In this document: in pieces, positions 5,467 to 12,958 of the stretch
How positions within the stretch are numbered: the first letter of the stretch is position 1
How the letters are laid out: each line of letters begins with the position of its first letter
NCBI GenBank assembly: GCA_946410535.1
Contig: CAMKAR010000016.1
Span: 1-14,365 of the forward strand
Direction of reading: 5' to 3'
Origin: an uncultured Bacteroidales bacterium
Lineage (GTDB): Bacteria > Bacteroidota > Bacteroidia > Bacteroidales > F082
DNA: 14,365 nucleotides
Translations under genes and position numbers: made by a program
Notes under the pieces: generated by a model
Told to the model about the DNA's origin: nothing
Databases searched by the model: none
What the model saw: only the letters and a program-made list of their open reading frames with translations

Positions 5467-8406
5467 TCAAAGTTTTCCCTCAATCACCGCAATCTCTTCA
5501 GGACTAAGACCGTAAAGCTCATATACTTTTTTGTCTATTTGTTTCTCTATTGCTGAAGTTTCAACATTAGAGGCTTTCCGCTTAATGGAAAGAATTTGTT
5601 CCACAAATAATACAATCTCTTGATTTGTTTTAGTTTCAGGGAGTGGTATTTTTCTTAGTTGTTCAGGCTTTATGTTTACATCAATAAAATAATATGAAAA
5701 CCAATAATTTATAAGCTTTGAGTTCAATATACCAATAATATATTTGAGTGTATAATTGTCTTTGTATTGGTCTAATAATACGATATTTGACAACCCAGTT
5801 CCATTTATATAACCGTCAATGTCGTAAGCGCAAACTAATCGGGTTTTTAATTTTGGATTACGAATGCGCTGAACAAGTATTTTTTCTTTGTCAAAAATAT
5901 AAGAAGGTCTTGGCCTATGCAACCATTCCCCATATTTCAGATATTCACCACTCCAAGTAATCGAGTATTTTGAAATGTCTCTTCCGTATAATAGTTTTCT
6001 ATGGTATTCGGTTTCCTTTTCTGTTGAGGTCCATATTCTTGGTTGGTCCTTCCCTGCATATGCAATTAAACCTTGCCAAATTTCGACAATACTCCCGAGC
6101 ACGACCCCAGCTCTTTCTATTTTCTGAATAATAGGATTGGTCTTTGAACATAGAATACTATCATCATTAGTATTGAAATCAAGGATATGAAATGACTTCA
6201 AGTCATCCTCTACAAATTTATATTTCTTTGATTTATTTCCTTTGTTGACCTTCAGAATAGTTATCATAGTATCAACAGTTGCGCTTACAAAAATATCGTA
6301 TAAAGAGTCTGTTATAGACACTATTTCGCATTTATCAAATAGTATCTGCCTCATCTTTTTGAAATAGCCCAATGTTTGCCATGTATTAGGCGTTATATAT
6401 GCGATAACACCTTGTTGGCAAGACAATTTCGTTGCTTGCTCGAAGAAATATTTATAAATCTCATACTTGCCTTCCGTACATAAATAGCACTTTTTATATT
6501 GTTCTTTATTTTCGGTTATAGTTGCTCCATAAGGCGGATTCCCAATAACAATATCAAACCCGCCCTTGTCAAAGATGTCCTTAAACCAGGTGTGCCAGAG
6601 GAAGAAGTCTTGGTTGGCGGAGGGGTCGAGTTGGTCTAACTTGGCGAGGAAGGTCGGAGTGCCGCCAACGCTTTCGCGGATGAGGGTCTTCACCTCGGCG
6701 TTGATGGCGCTTCGCATGGTGGCTTTCTTTTGATGGTCGGTGACGGAGAAGTATTCGCGCAACAGGCGTTGCAGGTTCTTCTGGCTCAGGTCGCTGTCGA
6801 GGCCAATCACATACTGCGTGGAGGTGGACGGACGGCCCACGGTCTTGCCCGCGATGCGGCTGAGGTCGAAACCACCATAACTCTCAATCAGGCTGTTGCC
6901 TTGCATGAACTTGTAGTCGAAGTTGGGCAAAGGCTCCGCCGTCTCGCTGTCCACCACGATGCTCAACCAGAAACGGAGACGGGCGATGTCGATGGCACCG
7001 CGCTCAATGTCAACGCCATAGATGTTGTTCTCAATAATCTCTTTTTTCAACTGTAGGCGCGATAGCTCAGTCCCCAAGGCCTCGCGGCAACGCCACAATT
7101 CGTTGAGCAAACCCATCGGGAAGGCACCTGAGCCAATGGCGGGGTCACAAATCTTCACCTCGCGCAAGGCGGTTTCGAGGGTGTCGCGGTAAGGCTCCAA
7201 CTCAGGCTGCATCTCGTGGTGTTCCACAAAGGTGCGGATGTCGCTGTCATCTTGTAGAGACGTGCCATGGCGCGTCTCTACAGCTGAGACCAGATAGGCT
7301 ATCAGCGACTCCTTGCACATATAGCGCACAATCTCCTTGGGTGTATAGAAAGCGCCTTTGGCCTTGTTGTCCTCCAACAAGCTCTCGAAGATCTTGCCCA
7401 ACATCTCAGGGTCAACGCCAATCTCGGCATCGTCGGGGTCGTTCTCATCGACAGTGAAGTTGTAGGAGGCCAAGAAACTGAAAAGGTCGGAGAAAAGATA
7501 GCGGGGCAACACAATCCTCAGGTTGTCAACGTCATCACGTTCAAAAAGGCCTCCGTTGAGATAGGGAATGTCGGCCCATTGTTCCACCCACTGTTGCGGC
7601 CAGCTGTTCCTGCCGAACACTTGTTCGCGCTTGGCAGGTTCGGTGTTGAGGATGCCGAAGAAAAGCGGTTCGAGCACGCTTTCAAGATAGTCGTCCTGGC
7701 GTTTGCTTTTGTCGAAGGTGTTGAGCATGAAGTTGGTGTCGCCACAGAGCCAGCCTTTCTTTTGCAGGAAATGCAGGAAGACGATGCGCCCCATCAGCTT
7801 CTTCACATAATCGTGATACACGGCTCCCAACTTGCCTTGTCGCGTCAACTCGGCCACGATATGGTCGTAATGGACATGGTACTCGTCGAAGAACTCGTCG
7901 CTGAGCGCATCGACGGAGAAGGCTTCGCGCAAGTCGTTCAGGACGAACCTGCCTCGTTTGGCGCAAATGTGTTCGAGCCGATCCAAGGGCGTCTTATATT
8001 GGCCTTGCTCGTCGCCCAAAATGTACGAGAACCGTTTTGCGCTGGTGACACCTTCTTTCATGTCGCAGATGTACGACAAACGCCAATGGTTTTCGTCGGC
8101 AAAAACGGCAATGGCGGCATCAACATCGTATTTCAGGTAAGGGGCTATCATCTTGCGCAACCCCACGCGCTTGCGGCGCACGTCGCTGCCTTGGGCGACC
8201 TGGGTGTAGAAGAAGCCGAGTTCCCGACCGTCGGCATCGGTTTGGCGACCAATATAATAGCAGTTGTCGCCTTCGGCGGTGCCATCAAGCCATTCGGGGC
8301 GGGTGGAAATATCATTGCAACCGAAAACGTTGTGGACGATTTCGTTGCAGTAGGTCGGGTAGTCGAATTTCGATTGGAAGATTTGTCGTATGGTTGAGGT
8401 GTTCAT
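5467..8406 (-). CDS. Eco57I/PglX-like N6-adenine DNA methyltransferase with specificity domain
   Basis: 979 aa. It transfers a methyl group from S-adenosylmethionine to adenine in DNA. Visible parts in order: an N-terminal region (1-340) of the kind carried by long Eco57I-type enzymes; GAFYTPKEIVRYM at 351-363; SAM-binding motif I DPAIGSGAFPMG at 421-432; NIYGVDIERGAIDIARLRFW at 461-480; catalytic motif IV NPPYG at 623-627; and a C-terminal target-recognition region at about 770-920 with IIGILNSKLINYW (890-902) and LRKIPLP. Segment 55-110 resembles the position of the PD-(D/E)xK fold in type IIG enzymes, but no convincing catalytic triad is seen. It starts 11 bases after the stop of the helicase gene, so both form one operon. 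Composition changes sharply near base 6560 (about residue 615): the last third is AT-rich. A 30-base palindrome is embedded in frame at codons 375-385. Confidence 0.88.
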   Translation of the reverse strand: MNTSTIRQIFQSKFDYPTYCNEIVHNVFGCNDISTRPEWLDGTAEGDNCYYIGRQTDADGRELGFFYTQVAQGSDVRRKRVGLRKMIAPYLKYDVDAAIAVFADENHWRLSYICDMKEGVTSAKRFSYILGDEQGQYKTPLDRLEHICAKRGRFVLNDLREAFSVDALSDEFFDEYHVHYDHIVAELTRQGKLGAVYHDYVKKLMGRIVFLHFLQKKGWLCGDTNFMLNTFDKSKRQDDYLESVLEPLFFGILNTEPAKREQVFGRNSWPQQWVEQWADIPYLNGGLFERDDVDNLRIVLPRYLFSDLFSFLASYNFTVDENDPDDAEIGVDPEMLGKIFESLLEDNKAKGAFYTPKEIVRYMCKESLIAYLVSAVETRHGTSLQDDSDIRTFVEHHEMQPELEPYRDTLETALREVKICDPAIGSGAFPMGLLNELWRCREALGTELSRLQLKKEIIENNIYGVDIERGAIDIARLRFWLSIVVDSETAEPLPNFDYKFMQGNSLIESYGGFDLSRIAGKTVGRPSTSTQYVIGLDSDLSQKNLQRLLREYFSVTDHQKKATMRSAINAEVKTLIRESVGGTPTFLAKLDQLDPSANQDFFLWHTWFKDIFDKGGFDIVIGNPPYGATITENKEQYKKCYLCTEGKYEIYKYFFEQATKLSCQQGVIAYITPNTWQTLGYFKKMRQILFDKCEIVSITDSLYDIFVSATVDTMITILKVNKGNKSKKYKFVEDDLKSFHILDFNTNDDSILCSKTNPIIQKIERAGVVLGSIVEIWQGLIAYAGKDQPRIWTSTEKETEYHRKLLYGRDISKYSITWSGEYLKYGEWLHRPRPSYIFDKEKILVQRIRNPKLKTRLVCAYDIDGYINGTGLSNIVLLDQYKDNYTLKYIIGILNSKLINYWFSYYFIDVNIKPEQLRKIPLPETKTNQEIVLFVEQILSIKRKASNVETSAIEKQIDKKVYELYGLSPEEIAVIEGKL
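7253..7282. repeat. REP-like 30-base palindrome inside the methyltransferase gene
   Basis: TGTAGAGACG, T, GCCATGGC, G, CGTCTCTACA: a 30-base palindrome with one mismatch pair (7263/7272), which is a G-U pair in RNA. GTAGAGACG...CGTCTCTAC palindromes resemble short dispersed repeats I associate with Bacteroidetes and some cyanobacteria (from memory). It encodes about ten residues (near VETRHGTSLQ) between the FYTP motif and SAM motif I, without breaking the frame. Confidence 0.6.
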
Positions 8407-8417
8407 ATCGTTGACTG

Positions 8418-11400
8418 TTAAATGAATGTTTCTGATAGGATGATGTCAGCAGTTGCGGCGACTTTGGGTTGTTTGGGTGTTTCAGAGATGGCGTCCTTGC
8501 CGTAGCGTTCGTCAAGCGTTTCGAGTTGTTTTACGATCTCGATTATCGGCATGGGTGTCTTCTTGTGCTTGCGCGACATTCGGTTGATGTGGTCGGCGAG
8601 TTGGTTGTAGGTGCCGCGTTCCACCAACTGTTTCAAGCGGTCGAGCGTGGCGAGGGCGTCTTCGTCATTCATCAGCGACGGACGCACCTCGCGCAGGAAG
8701 GCGGCGGCTTTCTTGGCGTCGTTGTCGCGTCCGCCAATCTTGGGCTTTTCTCCTTGGTACTCGTGTTGCTGGTCGAGGGTGTATTGTGTCATGGCTCGCT
8801 GCACCTGCTCATAATGGCGAGGCTTGCTGTCGCCGAAAGGCACGGCCTTCTCGGTGGGTTCGGCACGGAAGATGTCGGCGGCTTCGAGGAAGGAGAGCTC
8901 ACGCACTTGGTCATCGATGAGATAGTAGGCGGTCTTTGTCTCTGACGCCAGATAGGCGATGGTTTGAGGTGGCCTCTCCGACGCTCTGCCACAGCGGCTC
9001 TTGGGTGGCAGCTGCTTGATGCGTCGGTAAAGCGTGGGATTGCTGTCGTGGAGGGCTCGCACCTCGCGGAGCAGTTCAAAGTTGCGGTCGGTGTCGTCGC
9101 GGGCATCGCTATTGAAGAGACGAAACTCCTTCACAATCTCGTCGTGTGAGTAAATCTTGGTGTCCTCGCCCAATGCCGAATGGAAACTCTGCAACTTGAT
9201 GAGGGAGTTCTTCTTCAGGCTGATGATGGAGTCGCCAGGGTCAGAAGGATAGAACATGTAGTTGTGGATGGCTTTGGCGGTGCTGCCAATACGGTTCACA
9301 CGGCCAATGCGCTGCATCAGGCGCGTGGCGTTCCATGGGCTGTCGTAGTTGACGATGACATTGGCACGATGCAGGTTGATGCCTTCGGCCAACACATCGC
9401 TGGTGATGATGATGTTATAGTCGTCGCGCTGCTCTTTCTTGTAGTTGGCATCAAAGTTGGCGCGGATGTCCTCTTTCTTGCGGTTGCGGTCGCGGGCGCA
9501 AACCGAAAGGATGTCGTTTCGGTGCAGTCGTTCCTGAAGTTGCTTGGTCAGATAGTTGACCGTGTCGACGCTTTCGCTGAAGACCACCAACTTGCCGCTT
9601 GGGTTGCGTCGGGCATCAAACAATTCGCCTTGCAACATCTCAACGAAAAGGTCAAGTTTCGGGTCGGCATTGACGGCATCCCATCGTTTGCAAAGACTTT
9701 CGAGCAGGTGGGCGTCATATTCCAGCATGGGCAAGAAATCGGGCAGGAAGTCAGTGGCTTGAAACACAATCTTGTCTTGGTCAAAGCCCTTGCCCAGTGC
9801 CAATTCTATGATTTCGTCCAGTTCCATCCCGTCGGCTTGCAACTTCTTGATGTTCAAGTCGGGAGCGATAATCACTTTGTCCTCGCGGAACATCTTGATC
9901 ATACCTTTTGTGGCATCAAGCAAGGTGTGTAGCGATTTCTTGAAGGCATCGAAACTGCTTTCCAGACGTTTCACCATGTGGGTTTGGTAGATGGAGGCGA
10001 GGGAATCGGCCATGTGTTTTGCCATCTTCCCGGAGTGGACCTTATAGTTGGTACAATATTCTATGGCGCGATAGCGGGCGTAGCGCAGGCCACTGCCGTC
10101 GAACATCTCTGGGTTGACCTCGTGAAGGTAGGCCGTAGGCGTGTCGATGAGCTTTTTGTAGGTATCGACAAAAAGCATCAGCACCTTGGGCGGCATCTGG
10201 TAGGTGCGGTCTTCGGGGTCGAGCAGTTGAGGGAAAGAAATCTGTCCGGCATAACGCGGCTCATGCTGGATGTTGCTTCGGGTGCGGCGTACCATCACCT
10301 TTTCCAACACCGTATGGCGCAGTTGCTGGTTGATGGCATCGATACGCGTGGCCAATGCCTCGGGCGTAATCGTGCGACGTTGCGACATCAAGGCATTATG
10401 TTCCTTAATCCACGGGGCAAAGGTGTCGGCAATGTTGCTCACCCCGTCGAGAGTGCAGCGTGCGGTGTCCTGAAACAGCAACAATTGGTTCTTGATGTCC
10501 TCAGGGGTATTGTTGAGCGGCGTGGCCGAAAGCAGCAACACTTTCTTTCCACCCGCGATGTGGCCTTTGTTGGCCCGAGGCGACTTGGTGATGCGTTGCA
10601 GCAGGTCGTAGTTGCCCGTGGAGTCGTGACGGAAATTGTGCGCCTCATCGACGATGATGAGGTCGTAATATGGCGGAGTGTCATAGTTGTTGCCTTCGAT
10701 GACCTTATCCAAACTGCCGTTGCTCACAAATCGGGTATAGACGTTCTTTATTTGGAAGTCGTTGAAGGTCTCTTCCCAGTTGCTACGCACGGCAGGCGGG
10801 AAGATGACGAGGATACGTGTGTTGTTGCCATTGGCGGCAATGAACCGTTGGGCAATCATGGCGGCAATCACGGTCTTGCCCAAGCCCACTACGTCGGCGA
10901 TGAAACAGCCACCGTGACGCAACATGATTTCATAGCCTTGCACCACGGCGTCACGCTGGTAGGTAAGGTCGTCGTAGCCAGGAGGCAACACAGGGATGAA
11001 GTCGTCTTCCACTTGGGCACCGAAGTGGTCGATGAGCATCCGCATATAAAGCTCGTATGGCGATGGCTGTTGCTCTTGTGGCGCGAGGTGAGTTCGGCCC
11101 ATCATGCGTTCCACATCGTTTATCGTGATGGGGATGGCCACCTTCCATAATTCCTGGAACTGTTGCTCGCTATAGGCCACGTCGTCGTAGTCCTTCATGG
11201 CCACGTTGAGTTCGTAGCGGGGCGGCTCGCTGATGCCGAGTCCCTGCGCGCTGATGTTGCTGCTACCCATGATGACCCAGCCGTCGCTATGTTCGGAGTG
11301 CTTCTTAGGAAGGCAGAGATAGAATTTGGCGTGGAGGTCTTTGGTAGGATGGATGCGCATTTGCAGCCGGCCCGAGGCGATGTCCTCGCAGAACTGGCGG

Positions 11401-11726
11401 ATGCTTTCATCGACGTCGCTGCTGTAGTCCGACTGGCGCACATCGCGTAGGAAGCTCTCGCAGTACTGTTCTATTGACGCGTCGCGGTCGCCGAAAAACA
11501 TCTTCCCGGCGGTTTGGGCCCGACGGAAGAGGTTGTCGATGTTGATGCCGACAAGGATTTTGATTTCCTGTGTCGAGGAGAGTTCCTGTCGAAGCTTGAA
11601 ATACCCCGAAGAACGAAAAAAGCCAACCAAGGCATGGAAGATGTCGAAGTTGGCCATGGCTGAGGCGATGCCGTGGAACTTGTCCATCAGCGTCGATTCG
11701 ATATTGTTGAAGAACTTGGTGCTCAT
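8418..11726 (-). CDS. PLD-domain/SNF2-family helicase of a restriction-modification-like system
   Basis: 1102 aa. The N-terminal 210 residues form a phospholipase-D-like nuclease domain: HAKFYLC (132-138, the HxK) and GSSN (154-157). An Asp in the usual HxK-x4-D position is not seen, so it may be a single degenerate HKD site. SNF2 helicase motifs follow: GLGKT (281-285, Walker A), VDEAH (359-363), LLSATPLNN (398-406), TSDVLAEGINL (775-785) and QRIGRVNRIG (805-814, motif VI). The C-terminal 270 residues are unassigned. ATG 11726 was chosen; a TTG 39 bases upstream would extend the frame without adding recognisable sequence. It is cotranscribed with the adenine methyltransferase immediately downstream. 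Helicase plus adenine methylase recalls DrmD/DrmMI of class 1 DISARM, but drmA, drmB and a separate drmC are absent. The likely job is ATP-dependent recognition and cutting of unmodified DNA. Confidence 0.85.
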   Translation of the reverse strand: MSTKFFNNIESTLMDKFHGIASAMANFDIFHALVGFFRSSGYFKLRQELSSTQEIKILVGINIDNLFRRAQTAGKMFFGDRDASIEQYCESFLRDVRQSDYSSDVDESIRQFCEDIASGRLQMRIHPTKDLHAKFYLCLPKKHSEHSDGWVIMGSSNISAQGLGISEPPRYELNVAMKDYDDVAYSEQQFQELWKVAIPITINDVERMMGRTHLAPQEQQPSPYELYMRMLIDHFGAQVEDDFIPVLPPGYDDLTYQRDAVVQGYEIMLRHGGCFIADVVGLGKTVIAAMIAQRFIAANGNNTRILVIFPPAVRSNWEETFNDFQIKNVYTRFVSNGSLDKVIEGNNYDTPPYYDLIIVDEAHNFRHDSTGNYDLLQRITKSPRANKGHIAGGKKVLLLSATPLNNTPEDIKNQLLLFQDTARCTLDGVSNIADTFAPWIKEHNALMSQRRTITPEALATRIDAINQQLRHTVLEKVMVRRTRSNIQHEPRYAGQISFPQLLDPEDRTYQMPPKVLMLFVDTYKKLIDTPTAYLHEVNPEMFDGSGLRYARYRAIEYCTNYKVHSGKMAKHMADSLASIYQTHMVKRLESSFDAFKKSLHTLLDATKGMIKMFREDKVIIAPDLNIKKLQADGMELDEIIELALGKGFDQDKIVFQATDFLPDFLPMLEYDAHLLESLCKRWDAVNADPKLDLFVEMLQGELFDARRNPSGKLVVFSESVDTVNYLTKQLQERLHRNDILSVCARDRNRKKEDIRANFDANYKKEQRDDYNIIITSDVLAEGINLHRANVIVNYDSPWNATRLMQRIGRVNRIGSTAKAIHNYMFYPSDPGDSIISLKKNSLIKLQSFHSALGEDTKIYSHDEIVKEFRLFNSDARDDTDRNFELLREVRALHDSNPTLYRRIKQLPPKSRCGRASERPPQTIAYLASETKTAYYLIDDQVRELSFLEAADIFRAEPTEKAVPFGDSKPRHYEQVQRAMTQYTLDQQHEYQGEKPKIGGRDNDAKKAAAFLREVRPSLMNDEDALATLDRLKQLVERGTYNQLADHINRMSRKHKKTPMPIIEIVKQLETLDERYGKDAISETPKQPKVAATADIILSETFI

Positions 11727-11792
11727 AGGCTTGACGTTTGTCGCGCTTCGCCTTTCAAGTACCAAAAATGTAATCCGTGAACTTTTGTCTAT

Positions 11793-11899
11793 ACCTGAGG
11801 TTCGCCAAAACCCTTACTACAAACAAGAAAGCCCACGGATACTCCGTGAGCATTTCCGCTTTCTTGTGTAGTAAGATTAGAAATTTGGCGATTTCAGGT
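11793..11899. repeat. nested inverted repeat in the helicase operon leader
   Basis: A 107-base structure of concentric arms: ACCTGA/TCAGGT (11793-11798, 11894-11899), CGCCAAA/TTTGGCG (11803-11809, 11884-11890), CTTACTACA/TGTAGTAAG (11813-11821, 11867-11875), CAAGAAAGC/GCTTTCTTG (11824-11832, 11858-11866), and a central hairpin CACGGA-TAC-TCCGTG (11834-11848). The two middle arms form an 18-bp stem with a two-base bulge. It lies about 67 bases upstream of the helicase ATG, inside the predicted minus-strand leader RNA. No transposase or reverse transcriptase gene is near. It may be a structured RNA, a palindromic mobile repeat or a regulatory leader. Confidence 0.7.
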
Positions 11900-12011
11900 G
11901 TACCAAGAAAAGCAAAAACGCTTTATATCAATATGTTATTTAATCAGTTGTTTGTTCTGTCTTTTGTTCTTTTAGGGTCGCCAAGACGTTTCCGCGAGGG
12001 CGACGGGTTAG

Positions 12012-12031
12012 TGAGCGCAAATATAGGGAAA
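12012..12031 (-). promoter_or_regulatory. promoter box for the helicase/methyltransferase operon (copy 1 of 20-base repeat)
   Basis: The minus strand carries the -7 box TATATTTG (12025 to 12018); a T-rich TTTTTTG stretch about 23 bases upstream may serve as the -33 element. Transcription would give a leader of about 285 bases before the helicase ATG, containing a 6-bp inverted repeat GTCGCC/GGCGAC (11977-12004) and the nested repeat at 11793-11899. The plus-strand sequence TGAGCGCAAATATAGGGAAA recurs exactly at 12822-12841. A palindrome AATCCATGTGGATT (12061-12074) lies upstream and could be an operator. Nothing else is seen in 11727-12140. Confidence 0.5.
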
Positions 12032-12139
12032 CTTCGGGGAATGACGAACAAAAAAGTTCAAATCCATGTGGATTGTTGGCTTAGGAAGTTCGGGATGGTG
12101 TTTTTTTGTAGGAAATATGGAAAAAAGTATGAAAAAGCG

Positions 12140-12169
12140 TTGCGAGGAACGAAATTTGTTGTACTTTTG
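12140..12169 (+). promoter_or_regulatory. plus-strand promoter of a candidate small RNA
   Basis: TTG (12140-12142), 19 bases, then TACTTTTG (12162-12169): both elements and the spacing fit the Bacteroidetes sigma-ABfr promoter. No protein gene follows on the plus strand before a terminator at 12241-12262. Confidence 0.65.
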
Positions 12170-12171
12170 CA

Positions 12172-12272
12172 GTGTCAGAAATGACTAATCCGGTATTTTC
12201 CGCGTGGGGTAAGCCTACACCGACACTGCCCAAAGTAAACAGAGTTGCCAATTGGCAACTCTTGTTTATTTA
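12172..12272 (+). ncRNA. candidate small RNA of about 100 nt
   Basis: Between a good promoter (12140-12169) and a strong terminator (12241-12272) lies a non-coding segment of about 70 bases that folds. AGTGTC and GACACT near its ends (from 12171 and up to about 12229) close a domain containing CGG-TATTTT-CCG and GTGGG-GTAAG-CCTAC hairpins. I could not match it to SRP RNA (no GGAA tetraloop with AGCAG), 6S, tmRNA, RNase P or a known riboswitch. It could be a Bacteroidales housekeeping or regulatory RNA that I do not recognise. Exact ends are estimates. Confidence 0.5.
12241..12262. terminator. bidirectional intrinsic terminator
   Basis: AGAGTTGCC-AATT-GGCAACTCT is a perfect nine-pair stem with a four-base loop. 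On the plus strand it is followed by TTGTTTATTT and would end the candidate small RNA. On the minus strand it lies three bases past the stop of the nuclease-like gene, is followed by GTTTACTTTG and would end that transcript. Confidence 0.8.
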
Positions 12273-12808
12273 AAGTAGTTCTTCATAAACAATCCATAGA
12301 ATGATTTGCTCTGCGTCAATTCTCTGGAAACGGAAATACTCTTGCGCCCTTTGAATATGAGCACTTCTATTGCGTTCTTGTTTTGCTCAAAGTAATGCTT
12401 TACCCCAAAAGCCAACAAGCTTGCTTTGTAATTGACCATCAAATGGATGAGAACCCGATTGCATTGTCCAATAGATTCTTCAAGCCGATTGGAAATCGAG
12501 TCCCTTCCGGTAATCGTTTTCAATTCATAGGGGCGATAGGTTCCTTTTCGTTCAAAAATGAAATCTGGAGTTCGTATACCGCTGGGATTGGGAAGGATAT
12601 AAACCTTGTACCCATGCGTGACGGCCTTACGTGCGGCGTTGAGCAGATTGCCGTAATCGCCTTCGCCCTCACTACCTGTAGAAAAGATGCCACTTTCTCC
12701 TTCAACAGGATGGAAATTACCTAAACGGGCAATCCGCTCTACCTGTCGGGAATAGTCAGCACCTGTCAGTGTGTGAAGTTTGGCCAATTCTGCTGCGATG
12801 TTGCTCAT
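12266..12808 (-). CDS. stand-alone CdiA C-terminal tRNase-like nuclease domain protein
   Basis: 180 aa from ATG 12808. A longer frame to 12892 would run through its own promoter, so the shorter start is preferred. The centre reads GYKVYILPNPSGIRTPDFIF (66-85), then YELKTITGRDSISNRLEESI (94-113), QCNRVLIHL (115-123). This pattern (hydrophobic strand, PD, ExK, then a Q-x-x-R-V helix/strand) fits the PD-(D/E)xK-like nuclease fold of CdiA C-terminal tRNase domains in contact-dependent inhibition toxins; here D82, E95 and K97 would be the catalytic set. The protein is not part of a large exported toxin: no signal peptide, no repeat region, no LPXTG-type motif, and no obvious immunity gene alongside. 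It may be a domesticated or intracellular nuclease. It is transcribed divergently from argS, and its promoter shares a 20-base identical sequence with the helicase operon promoter, which hints at joint control with the defence genes. Confidence 0.6.
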   Translation of the reverse strand: MSNIAAELAKLHTLTGADYSRQVERIARLGNFHPVEGESGIFSTGSEGEGDYGNLLNAARKAVTHGYKVYILPNPSGIRTPDFIFERKGTYRPYELKTITGRDSISNRLEESIGQCNRVLIHLMVNYKASLLAFGVKHYFEQNKNAIEVLIFKGRKSISVSRELTQSKSFYGLFMKNYFK

Positions 12809-12821
12809 CGTTAAGTTTTGT

Positions 12822-12841
12822 TGAGCGCAAATATAGGGAAA
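12822..12841 (-). promoter_or_regulatory. promoter box of the nuclease-like gene (copy 2 of 20-base repeat)
   Basis: Minus-strand TATATTTG (12835 to 12828), 19 bases before the ATG at 12808, inside an exact copy of the 20 bases at 12012-12031. No clear -33 element is visible upstream. The very short leader makes the start at 12808 preferable. Confidence 0.5.
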
Positions 12842-12930
12842 ATGTTCATTAGGGAAAGAGAGAGTGGGAAAAGAAAATCCCATTGCAAACATTTTTCCCG
12901 CTTTTTTCGCTTCGTTTGGGGCATATTTGC

Positions 12931-12938
12931 TATTTTTG
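12931..12938 (+). promoter_or_regulatory. -7 box of the argS promoter
   Basis: TATTTTTG fits TAnnTTTG and lies 20 bases before the argS ATG. The nearest TTTG upstream (12915-12918) is only 12 bases away, shorter than usual, so the -33 element is uncertain. Confidence 0.5.
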
Positions 12939-12958
12939 TGCCAAATTATTTCATCGTT

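Noticed and set aside
9978..11150. 390-codon plus-strand open frame antisense to the helicase
   Set aside because: Overlaps the SNF2 motifs on the other strand, has low-complexity His/Val-rich composition and no promoter.
11793..11899. Integron attC site or retron RNA
   Set aside because: No integrase or reverse transcriptase in the window, and the core attC triplets and conserved ends are not seen.
11777..12184. 135-codon plus-strand open frame across the helicase leader
   Set aside because: It runs through the nested inverted repeat and the minus-strand promoter, and has no recognisable protein features.
12172..12240. SRP RNA, tRNA or known riboswitch
   Set aside because: No GGAA tetraloop/AGCAG pair, no cloverleaf and no aptamer core recognised by eye.
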